Shown in pieces: positions 49,901 through 60,338 of a stretch of 64,000 nt of DNA. The first letter of the stretch is position 1, and every line of letters begins with the position of its first letter. The position numbers and the translations under genes were made by a program. The stretch is from Mycteria americana (lineage: Eukaryota; Chordata; Aves; Ciconiiformes; Ciconiidae). The notes beneath the pieces are model-generated. The model searched no databases, was not told the DNA's origin, and saw only the letters and a list, made by a program, of their open reading frames with translations. The stretch spans positions 109,933,756 through 109,997,755 of the forward strand of contig NC_134366.1 of assembly GCF_035582795.1 (NCBI RefSeq), written 5' to 3'.

Positions 49901-52900
49901 TAACAGAGCGTATTAGCAGGAAAATACCCTGCCCATACAGTTTGAAATCAGCCCCCACGCCGCAGATTTAAAATGGCCGTGTTACAACTCTGTGTAAATT
50001 GGTTTGCAGTGGAAACCCTAACAAGATCATTAAATATAAAAGCACTGTTGGATGCTGGGAAAATACTGTGCTGCCCATGTATATGTGCATCTCCATAGAC
50101 ATGCATGAATAGACAGCATCAATGCCATCGATTTGAATAAGGAGGTAATATACAATATTGAGGTGACTTTGCTTGTATTTGTAACTGACATTTTTGGTTT
50201 GATACTGTCAGAATTGTGGATTTTTCTTCAACTTTTCATTTTTAGTACTTGAGAATACTGAGACACTAAAGTAACTCACTTGGTGGGTGTGGCCAAATAG
50301 GAAAACATTATTGTTAAATTGAAGTAAAATGGAGGGCTTGCTTTGTTTGTTTTTTAAAGATTTTTTTGAACCTAAGATGATGCTTATATTCAGAATTAGA
50401 GACACTATTAGAGTGTGTCAAAATAAGAGCTTTTGACTTTCCAACATATATCATTAATGACCCTAGGAAAAAAAAAATCACATCTGCACTAGTGCAGTTC
50501 TTGGCTTTTCTAGGGCTGATCAATAATCACATTGTGTATTCATTCCCCCAGCCCCCCACCCCACGAGGTCAACTTTAACTACTAGTCTTTATATTTCAGA
50601 AAAAGGACATAGAGTGCCTTATGCATTAATAATATTGGTCTCAGTGTTTCCTTTGGATCTAATTTACTGTTACCCATCAAAAAATCAGTAACTTTTTTTT
50701 TTTTTAATTTAAATACTTTATCTGTAATTTTTCAGGAGAGCTTTTGTCCTCTTCTACCTTGCGGTGCTGTGTTGAGAGGTCTAGGTAGGAACTGGACTGA
50801 GGATGCTGAGGTTTGCTATGGTTTTGCTATTTAAGTGGGTCCTCTCTTGATTGTATTGTAGCGTGTGACAGTGACAACGGGAGAACAACAATTTCAGGGC
50901 CTCATGTCTGGACAGTAACACAGCTGCTGCAGTAAAGTCTTGTTATGGTTGACCAGTCACATTTGGACAGTTATTTCTAATCAGAAGTTCTTATTTACGT
51001 TGCATTAGAAAACAGTTTGAAGCAAAATGGTAGATACTTGGATGAAGTTAGTTCATTTTCTCCTCCTTGCCTTGAAAGATTAATGGTGCTTTTTTGTTTT
51101 GTCCTGCAGCCAGAACAAGTGGTCTTGAAAGAATCTTGCCTTTAAAATAAGCTTTTTAAAATTTTTTTTAAATTTTTTTTTTATTTTGGACTATAATGTA
51201 GTGGTCTCCAGCAACTGATGTAAAATAAAGGGTTATTGTGGGTAGTTCTGTCAGTGTTAGAAATCACCACTAGTTTCAAGTCTTGTGATGGCATTTTGTG
51301 ATTTCTGCATTGTTGTTTTTTCCATGAAAGTACTAGTGATACTGGTTCCCTTTTATTCATTTCTTCATATTAGAGGGGAAATGTAGTTTGTTCATAATGG
51401 ATTATTGATTGGTCTGTGAACAGCAGAAGCCCCAAGGCCTTGTCATCAATGGTACTTACTCTGCCAATAGTGAATGCATCGCTTCATGCAGCTATTCGCA
51501 ACCCCAGTCTGTAGAATATAAGCCCATAATTGTTACTCTTGTGCAGTGCAGTTTTTAGGGAGAGGAACTCTTCATTGTCATTATGGGATTTTCCCCCTCA
51601 ATTTGTTCAAAGAATAGTCCCTTTGTTTTGGTAGCAAGATAAAGCTTGTCCTGGATGTTAATGATATATTTCAATTCATTGCTTAGAATACTACAGTGTA
51701 ACTACTAAAGTACATTTCTTTGTCTCCCAGAAGACAAACACGCACAGTATACTAAAACACAAAATATGTACTGAGTGGGTGACAGCTCTGTGTTTCTCAA
51801 CATACCCTGTAGCAGTGCAAAAGCAAACTCCCCCCCCCCTTGCCCCTGAACTGCTTCTTGAGGAGCCACAAAAAAATCTGGGTTACGGAGGTTTTGCTGA
51901 CTTTGTTTTGAGAGAGATCACCTCGCTGCAAATGCCTACCTCCAGCCTTTTCAGCATTAGTGTTTTTATCTTTATTTCAGCGTATTCTTTCCCCTGCTAA
52001 GGGTGTGGCATTGGTTGAGAAAGGTCTGACTCTGCTTTCGCAGCCCTGGCTGCTGCTCCGAAGCCTGCTGCAAAATGTCATTAGCTCATGGAGGGAGAAA
52101 GACACAAAAACACATGATGTATTTGGAGAAGCTCAAGATAATATCTCAAGGTTCAGACAGCAAACTTTTCAAATGGGAAGAGCTTCCCCAGCTGCAGGGG
52201 AAGGCTGGTTTAAAATAATTAAACAAAAAAGTATTGCAAAATGCTGCCGAAGGATTTTATAAAGCCTAAGCGGAAATAGACTAATAGAAATTCCTTGTTT
52301 GTTTTTCCAGGAGCTTTTTATTTTTCCTTTCCAGTCCTGTGTCGGTTTTGGCAGGCTTAAACAAACTTCAGGAGGTCTGTTGTCAAGATTGCCGCTTCTA
52401 ATAACTGAATACATGTGAAAATTTGACAGTCTTCTACAACTGGCTCGGGATTTTTGGATAGCTTTTTACTGGGTTAGTGTGGATTACTCTCAGAAAATCA
52501 GTTCAGAGCTATGCTGCCTTTACCTAATGGCAAGTTTAGTCTATAGGTTGCAGAATGCCAGGATTTCCTGCGAATTCAAGTATGGGCTTACTACTTAAAG
52601 ATACACTCACTCTTCTACCCTCCAGTGTAGTCTGAAGGATGCTATCAGCTCAAGGCAGTAGAGGGTCTATAGGCTAGTGACATGGTCCGTAAGAGGCATT
52701 AAGAGGCATTTAGGTAGGACTGGTGCCTCAATGAGGACGGCAGGATCGAGCCTTTAATCAGGGTGGTGGACTGATGACCCCCATGGGATCCAGGTGTTCA
52801 GAAGAAGCCACGTCCCCTCACGAAGTGAGGAGGAGGGTGTGCAGGTAGAGCGAGGCTGGTGTCTGTGGAGGAGGGTGTCTCTGCAGCCTCGGGAGAGGAT

Positions 52901-53230
52901 GTGGAGGGGGAGAAAGGTGTCTGCGGGTCAGTGAGCACGAAGGCTGGAGATGCAGTTGTAAAACGTTCTGCTAAGTCCGCTCTCTTCCTGTACTTCGCTC
53001 TCTTCTGGCCTCTTTACTCTGAACTGCAAAGTCTGTTCGGCTCTGGGGCAACCTGAGCCTTCTCCAGTCAGGAGAGATCAGCTCTCCAGGTTGCAGTTCT
53101 TTGAAAGATACAACTTCCTCAAATCCACCTAGATGTTTACGTGCTATGTCCTATCATTTCATCATCTAGAAGGAATTTCAGTAAGGTATTTTTTCCACAA
53201 GATCACCCCTCACAGTCGTTTTTTTTTGTT

Positions 53231-53265
<35 letters not shown>

Positions 53266-56200
53266 TCATTGTTGCTTCTGGCAGAGGAACATGGTGGAGT
53301 GATTGCAGTGTGTATTCAGACCTCTTGGAGTTTAGAAGGGCGATATTTCTCCAGTGCATTTATCTTTCAGATGGAACTTGAAATATTCACACCCAAGCTG
53401 AAAGCACTTTGTTTTAAAATATACGCTGTGCTATTTGAATAGGGCTGTGTAGCTTCCCAGATTGTATTTTCTTGTTTAGTACTTAGTGAAGAGTTTTCCC
53501 TTCTTGCCCCTACAGCCTATGCGATATGATTTTTAAAGTCAGGTTTAATTGAAGAGAAATTAAAAAATAATGTATAGTCTTCTGTATGTTGGAACAGGAA
53601 TAATTTTCTTGTATATTTTCCTCTCAGTCTGCACTGCAGAGGATATTTGTATGTAAGAAATGAATTTGCAATTACTTTTTCAGTGTGGTATCTCTTGCAT
53701 TTTATCTTTCAATTTTCTTGTGTTGTTTATTTTCAGTTTCTTTTTTTATTAATTGTTTTCCAAGAGGCACAAAAGGTTCTTAAGAGGGTCTGTCTCGCCC
53801 TGCGGGAGTTCTCGCAGCACACCTGGTCCTCTTCCAGAACATGCAGGTGGCATGAAGAGAAGAGTAATAGGTATTTCAGAGCGCTCCTGTTTTATTTGAA
53901 GTGCTGTTCCCCTGTGCTCTTACGCATGCTTCACTTCAAGACTACGTGAGGGTCTTGCGGAAGTTGCGAGGATGATGCAGCCGTGCACCGGTGTGCCTGC
54001 CGCGCTGCCGGCACGGACGGGCTACCATGGCCTCGCTGGGGAAGCCGTGGCTGATGCTGGGAAAGGCATCGGCCGGGGCTCTGCGGTGAGAGCAGGTCAC
54101 TTTGGCCAAACGTGTTTTCTCTCAAGCCAAGAACTCTGTCCGAGTTATTTTTTAAAACCAGAGAAGTTTTGATGCCTAAATGTTTGAAACAGAGTTGATT
54201 CTGACAAATACTTGGTTTAAGCTTGTAGGAAAGCTTGTTTTCCCTTTGGGGGGGGGGGGGATAAAAAAGTTTATTTGTATTTTGTTCCCATGTGGGTCAA
54301 GGCAAAGGCTTCCTGTGAGGCAATGGGTGCAGGAACAAGCCTTATAACTAAAATATTTGGCTGAGAAAAGGCATTTCTCGGCACGCCACCCCTCCTGTTT
54401 TTGGGTCTTTGTTCATGTGTCTCTCCCACCTTGCTTTATATACCAAACCTGCATGTAAACAGTGATGATATGAAGTGCCTCAGTGTATTTTAAAGGGGCT
54501 GAAAATGCCTCCTGGCCACTGGCCAGTGGTTTCTTATGTGAACTGCTGATCCCCAGTTCAACAAAATGAAGTGAATCTAGTTCATATGCCCCTTACAACA
54601 GAGTATCAAATCCCCCTCAAGGAGTTATGTGGCATTTGGCATAGGCTGCAATGCCATTAAAACACACAAAATATTTTTAAAGACTACATATTAATTTACA
54701 GTGTACATTCACTTGCATTTCCTTGCGGCTTGCCTCTGTGCTAGTGGGGATCTCTGTGCTGTGACAGTCTGGGAGAAATCTGCAGGCTGGATGTGACTCT
54801 GCTGTGGATTCTGTGTGACAAGGCAGTGCTAAGGAACTGCAGGGCGAACTTGGACCAAAGCAATGAAAGGTTACTGGCTACCACCTGAAATTACTGGGAG
54901 TTGAAACATTTTTTAGTAGCCTTAGGGTAGCTGGAGGTGGCCACGTTCCATGCGTGCTGAAAGAGAATTATTTCAGAATACTTTCAAATTCATAATTATT
55001 TCAAAATACAAATATTTTTATCACCACAGGCAGCCAGAAAGAAACAAAAATAGCTATGGCAAAATTTTACGCACAGCGGAAGAGTAATCAGTGTGGTTTG
55101 ATTTACCAGTTGACGTCTTCCATCCCTTGTGCCATCTTTGATGTTGAAATAATTGTTTAATACTAAGGTGGAAATTATTAAGCCAAAATGTTGTTTTCTA
55201 TTGGTAGGATTCTTTACAAGTGTTGTTTTCCTCATTTTGTACATTCGGTCTTCTGAATTGAAGCTTTTTTCAAAGTTGTCATTTTTATTTTGTTTTTGCT
55301 GCTTCTTTCCAATGAAGACTGGCTTTGCTGTTCTGCAAAGAGCCCTTCTAAAAGAACTACTTTTAAGTGGCACTCAAATGATGTGAGGAGGGAGTTGTAA
55401 GTCGTTTGTGGATGTTTGTGTCAGTCAATTTACCAAAGCCTAAGGGAGACCTCCATACACTGTGTAAAGCAAACTCGGATTGGGTGAACACCCTTCCTCC
55501 TCCTGGAATTTCTGTCTGTGGTACATAAGACTTGAAATTTCGTGAGTCTTAAATGTGTATGAATTGAAATAATTCAAATCTTAGGAATACTTTATTTCAA
55601 CTTTTGAAGTTATAAATTGCAGTGCGTTGGCCAAGCTAAAGTAGTAAAGGTGAAACAATTTTCTCAGAATATTTTGGTGAAGACGATAACAGTTCCATTA
55701 AGTATTTTAGACTAACAAAATAATTTGGTAATTTTTTAACTCTGACGTTTTACCCCGTCAGGCCTAATTTCATATAGGGCTAGGGGGATCTCTGCAAGTG
55801 GCTAATATCTGTCTTATACGTAATGCTTTCTTCATATCCTCATTTTCGTAACTAAATTTCATTAATGAAAATGCTATAAATAATTAAAGTGAAATATGTC
55901 AAGACTAAGCACAGGGAAGCTGTGGCCAAGTAAACAAAGGGACTTGGAAGCTTTGGATTTATATGTGCTTGAACTGCTGCATACAGCATTCTTGTCTAAG
56001 TTTGGCTCTTACAGCTCTTTTGAACTTTCAGACAGGAAACACTGTAGAAAGTTGAGTTAAAATGGGACTTACATTAAAAAAAAAAAAAAAAGTCGCTCGT
56101 CTAAAAGCCTACCAATAAGCAGTGTTCTCACTGGTGTAAACTGTAGAAAACACAGAATGTAGAAAACATTGTATAAAATACCTGGAAAAATCTGTCCCCA

Positions 56201-58309
56201 AAACTTGCTATCTTTTTTCCTACAATGCAGAACAAATGCAGAACATTTCAGAAGCAGCTGTTGCTTGTTCAAGTGTACTATCGTGTTAAATGCAAGAAGT
56301 TACCCTGGTATTTCTTTTTATGATTTAATGAGTTTTAGGTTAAGTCTTTGATTATAAGATAATATGGGTTGTTACTTGGCAGCTTTAGATTACGGATCAG
56401 GTAAGTAAGATGTTACTCTGAATTGTTTTATCCCTCAATATGCGGTGTAAACTGCATTTGTATTTGCTGTTTGGCATGTTCGTACCTTCTGGTACAGCCA
56501 CAACTTCCAGTGGCTGCCATCCTTTATATACCCAGGGAGTTTCTTCTGAGGCTGCCCCTCAATTTGGTTTTAAGTGGCTAATTTCAGAGATTAACGTAGA
56601 TACTCTGGTTTGTAAACGTCCTCCTCATATGGACTTCTGAATTTGTGATCTGATGTGATTTTTTTTTTTTTTTAGGTCATAATAAATTAGTCATAATATA
56701 AAAACGCTTCATTCAAGAAATGAAATTGCATTTGCGAAACATCGCTTAGATACTACTGTCAGCTCTCTGACGAAAAGGTAGTTTGGGTAGATGCTGTTGA
56801 TAACTCTTAATATGCTGAACGGATACTAGATATGCAGAAAATCAAACCCAGAAATGAATGGTCTTGTAGCAAATAAGAGGGCTAGATTAACTTAAACATA
56901 ATGAAGTTATTCTAGAGTGTGTAATTGAGATGAGCATTGCATCAGTTTACTTTGCTTTTTGTTAGGCTCATGCTGGTGATGTGGTTAGAGGATTTATTTA
57001 TTTACCTATTGAAGAAACTCAGAGGTGAATACAAGAAGAAACCTTAAAATTTGCAACTGTAGATCTGTAGCTCTTTATTTATTGAGTCACAGATGTCAAG
57101 TGATGGATGTGTGAGTATATAGTCTTGTTACTGCTCTGCGTATTTTTAGCTACATTTTAAGAAGCTGGTGTTTTCTTAATGTAGTAATAGATTGGTTCTC
57201 TTTATTAGAGAATACAGTATTCTTTGATCTTAGTCATGTGGTGTTTGTAGTACTTAATGAGGATAGGAAAGGGGGAAGATTTTTGTTTTACAGTGTGGTA
57301 ATTGGAAAAGAAACAGTCTATGGAGATCTTAACCATTGGGTTTTGCTATATACAAGGTGGAGAATTGCTGGTGTGTTGCATCTTGCATAGCTGAGGCAGA
57401 TATTGACACTTCCATTTAATCATGACAAGATACAAAAGCTTTTAAACTTTCATTAATCTGTTTTGTTAATCAAAGTTGTTTCTTGTTTTGTTTGTTTGTT
57501 TGTGGTTAAGATTCTGTTTCATGGAGGTGGGTGGTGCTGTGGTTCCCAGTATGTCTTGTTGACATAAATCACTCACTTTTAAGATCATTTGATACCTACA
57601 CACATTATCAGTTTACTTTGTTAGACTGAGACTAAATATTACACTTCGAGGGTTTTTTTTCTTCATTGTCCGTCAGGAAACAACTTCTAGTCTTCCTGAA
57701 TGCTTTGTCAGGCTCTGGATTCTTGTTTTCTCTCTAATCAAAGTACTGAGCGTCCTCAGCCTCTGCGCCTGCTCTGTGCATGCCACATCAAGCACAGCAG
57801 AGCTGTCTGAGACGCAAAGTAATGCAGTTGCCAGCAGGAATATGATACTTGCTAAAGTCTCTAGGAAAGCCTTTTATCTTTGGCAAGTAAGTATTTTACA
57901 TGAAATTACACATGATGGTAAAGCCACGGATTTAAAGTGTAATAACCCCCTCAAGAAATGTTTTCCTCATTTAAGGTGTATTTTTAGCCACTTCTGCCTG
58001 GTTTTAAAACAAAAAATATTTTAAAAGTTTGCACTTTTTAAAAGACACTGTGATGTCAGTGTATGGAAATGAATGAATGCTCTTTTTTGGATTTCACTTG
58101 TTTATTAATGATGCTTGCCATTGAAGTCTAGAATATCAGCAAAAGGAGAAGCTTCTGCTTTTTGGTGCAATAAATTGTAGTATAGTATGCTTCTGAATGT
58201 GGGGTGAGTGATGGAAGTTGTTGAATTAAAAATAGGAATAGGTTTAAATATATTTAAGAATATGTTTACACAATTTCTGTACATTTGTGTGATTTTGTTC
58301 TTGTTTCAG
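46942..58309. other. 3' part of the first intron, no gene seen
   Basis: AT-rich intron with several poly-T runs, poly-G runs near 48993-49009 and 54247-54261, and a 14-base palindrome at 54516-54529. Modestly GC-rich patches lie at 52620-53060 and 53960-54090. No convincing exon or interspersed repeat was found. Confidence 0.45.
53219..53261 (+). repeat. Long poly-T tract
   Basis: T9, GTTGG, then about 29 T. It is the longest homopolymer in the window and one of about twenty T-runs of ten or more in the first intron. Confidence 0.8.
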
Positions 58310-58316
58310 GTGATCT

Positions 58317-58397
58317 ATGCCATCCGCTTACAGAGCACACGGAAATAAATCGGCGCTTCGGACTCTCGAGCAGCTGAAAGGAGAAACGTTATCCTGA
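58317..58397 (+). other. Upstream ORF 1 in the ZNF516 5'UTR (26 codons)
   Basis: The first ATG after the splice acceptor opens a 26-codon frame that ends at the TGA at 58395-58397. Its peptide begins MPSAYRAHGNK and resembles nothing I know. It lies wholly upstream of both candidate ZNF516 start codons and in a different frame from them. In a transcript spliced at 58310 it would be met by scanning ribosomes first, so it could lower ZNF516 translation. Whether it is used is inference. Confidence 0.5.
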
Positions 58398-58399
58398 GA

Positions 58400-58411
58400 A
58401 TGAAGCAATAA
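58400..58411 (+). other. Upstream ORF 2 in the ZNF516 5'UTR (3 codons, M-K-Q-stop)
   Basis: A minimal uORF starts two bases after the stop of uORF 1. Its TAA at 58409-58411 is in frame with the ZNF516 coding frame, so it marks the most upstream limit of the protein. It ends 21 bases before the ATG at 58433 and 108 bases before the ATG at 58520, so re-initiation would more easily reach the second start. The regulatory effect is inferred, not seen. Confidence 0.45.
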
Positions 58412-58519
58412 AACATCTCTCTGCAGAACCGTATGATTGAAAATGCGGTCCAGCCCTCCTCTGCTGCCGGACATGCTTTTGTCCTCCTGCCCCACTCACC
58501 CAATGTTGCAGTAATACAG

Positions 58520-60338
58520 ATGGATCGTAGTAGAGAGGCAGAAATGGAGTTACGGAGATCCTCCAGCCCAGGCAAGCTAAGCAAGAATGACATGGATGCT
58601 GACAAGACCATGTGCCACAGCTGCTGCATCTGCGGTAAAAGTTTCCCTTTTCAGAGCTCCTTGTCGCAGCACATGAGGAAGCACACAGGCGAGAAGCCCT
58701 ACAAATGCCCTTACTGTGATCACAGAGCTTCCCAAAAGGGCAACCTGAAGATCCACATCCGTAGTCACAGAACAGGCACTTTAAGTCAGGGGCACGAGGC
58801 GGAGATGGGAGAGGCGCAGCTGGGGGAGATGGGAGTTTCGGAGGGCCTCGGCGGGTGCACCAGCCCCACTAAAAGTACGTCTGCCTGCAACAAGATCTTG
58901 AACGGTACCGCTCAGGTAGATAGCAGCAAGATCTTGTTGAGAAGCAGCAAGAAGGAGGTTGTGGAGGCAGTGCCAGCAGAGGAGGATGGCAAGCTGACCT
59001 CTTACCAGTGCACCTTCTGCAAAAACAAATTTGAAAGGAAGAAGGACCTGGAGCAGCACCTGCACCAGGTCCACAAACCGTTCAAGTGCAGGTTGTGTAG
59101 CTACATGACCCTGAGGGAGGAGACGCTGTTAAACCACATAGAGAAGGACCATATAACAGCTCAGGTCCCAAATGGGGAGGCCTACACCGAGAACTGCAAG
59201 AGCGAGCTGAGTGCCGGCGAGTTTCCATGCGAAGTCTGCGGTCAGGCCTTTAGCCAAACCTGGTTCCTGAAAGCTCATATGAAAAAGCACAGGGGGTCAT
59301 TTGATCACGGGTGCCACATATGTGGCAGGAGATTCAAAGAGCCCTGGTTTCTCAAAAACCACATGAAGTCGCATGGCCCCAAGACCGGGAGCAAAAACAA
59401 ACCAAAAAATGATTTGGAGCTCATAGCCACTATCAATGACGTGATACAGGAGGAGACGATTGTGACGGGCCTGTCTCTGTACGAAGTTTGCACCAAGTGT
59501 GGAAATCTGTTTACAAATATGGAAAGCCTGAAAGCGCATAACGCTGTTCACTACCGGGCGCAGCGGGGCAGCGCCGGGGATAAAGCCGAGGGCTTAACTG
59601 ATGGGAGCCTAAGCTCCTCGGTAACGAAGCAGTTTTTCTTGCAGTCTCTCAATCTAAGGCCATCTGTAGGGCTGGATAGAGTTACAAGAGGACAGCCTGG
59701 GAAAAGAGTAGCTGAGCTGGATCCGGTCAGTAGCTACCAAGCTTGGCAGCTGGCCACCAAAGGAAAAGTAGTAGAGCCCTCCGAGTATGTGAAGTATGTG
59801 GGATGGGACGAGGCCCTGGCGGATGCAGACGTGACTTACGACAAGGATAAGAGAGAGTATATCCTCGTCAACCAGGAGAAGCGCAAGCGAGACCAGGACT
59901 CGCCCAGCTCTTCCAGCAACCCCAAGAAGAAGAGCTGCAGCAGCGGGCGCCCGGAGAAAACCAGCGGTGCCCCACCGGGGGAGAGCTGCCCGCTCGCCCA
60001 GGGGGACCTGGACTACCGCCCCGCCTCGCGGCAGAGCCGGCGGGCCACCCAGAACAAGTCTACTGAGTGCTTCGAGTGTGGGAAGATCTTCCGCACCTAC
60101 CACCAAATGGTGCTGCACTCCCGGGTGCACCGCAAGGAGCGGAGGAGCTGCGGCGAGGGCGGGACGGCCACCCAGCCTGACCGCTATGGCTCCAGCAGCG
60201 AGGAAGGGGACTCGGGGTCCGTCAGCGGGCCCAGCACCCCTGGCTCCGCGTCTGCCCCGGAGGACTCTGTCACCTCCGGCCTGGGGGAGGAGGGAGCCGA
60301 GGAGAGCTCGGAGGAGGGAGCAGCCGAACCCTTGCTAG
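58520..60338 (+). CDS. ZNF516: ZNF516 zinc-finger protein, first coding exon (partial CDS)
   Basis: This exon encodes the N-terminal 606 residues plus one base of a multi-C2H2 zinc-finger protein that I recognise as ZNF516, a nuclear DNA-binding transcriptional regulator (in mammals linked to brown-fat gene activation and to a CtBP/LSD1-type repressor complex). Eight C2H2 fingers are visible, numbered from this Met: C35/C38/H51/H55, C63/C66/H79/H83 (joined by a TGEKPY linker), C164/C167/H180/H185, C190/C193/H206/H211, C237/C240/H253/H257, C265/C268/H281/H285, C324/C327/H340/H344 and C517/C520/H533/H537. Basic NLS-like runs are KRKR (454-457) and PKKK. The tail is Ser/Glu/Gly-rich. This Met was chosen because the MDR..REAEMELRR N-terminus is how I recall known ZNF516 proteins starting. 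An in-frame ATG at 58433 would add 29 residues, and an in-frame stop at 58409-58411 caps the frame. The exon ends at CTAG|GTAAGA in phase 1. The open frame runs on into the intron to 60409 but should be cut at the donor. Later fingers must lie in exons beyond the window. Confidence 0.93.

Larger units (their letters stand above)
14099..58309 (+). other. ZNF516: Probable ZNF516 first intron (about 44 kb)
   Basis: The stretch lies between the GC-rich promoter region and the acceptor at 58309. It holds no open frame with a recognisable domain apart from the retroviral remnant. The 5' boundary given is the donor GCGGCGAG|GTGAGG at 14098|14099, one of several candidates, so the true start may be as far upstream as 11276. 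One or more extra non-coding 5'UTR exons may hide inside and cannot be called from sequence alone. Poly-T tracts greatly outnumber poly-A tracts on this strand, in line with + strand transcription. Confidence 0.55.
58310..60338 (+). other. ZNF516: ZNF516 internal exon (5'UTR end plus first coding segment)
   Basis: The exon is bounded by a pyrimidine-rich acceptor ending in ttgtttcag (58301-58309) and a strong donor, CTAG|GTAAGA, after 58338+2000 (position 60338). At 2029 bases it is unusually long for an internal exon, which is typical of the big finger-bearing exon of this family. The first 210 bases are 5'UTR if translation starts at 58520, or 123 bases if it starts at 58433. GC content rises clearly over the last 400 bases, where the Ser/Glu-rich tail is encoded. 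The acceptor assignment is from motif only; an alternative transcript start inside the intron cannot be excluded. Confidence 0.8.
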
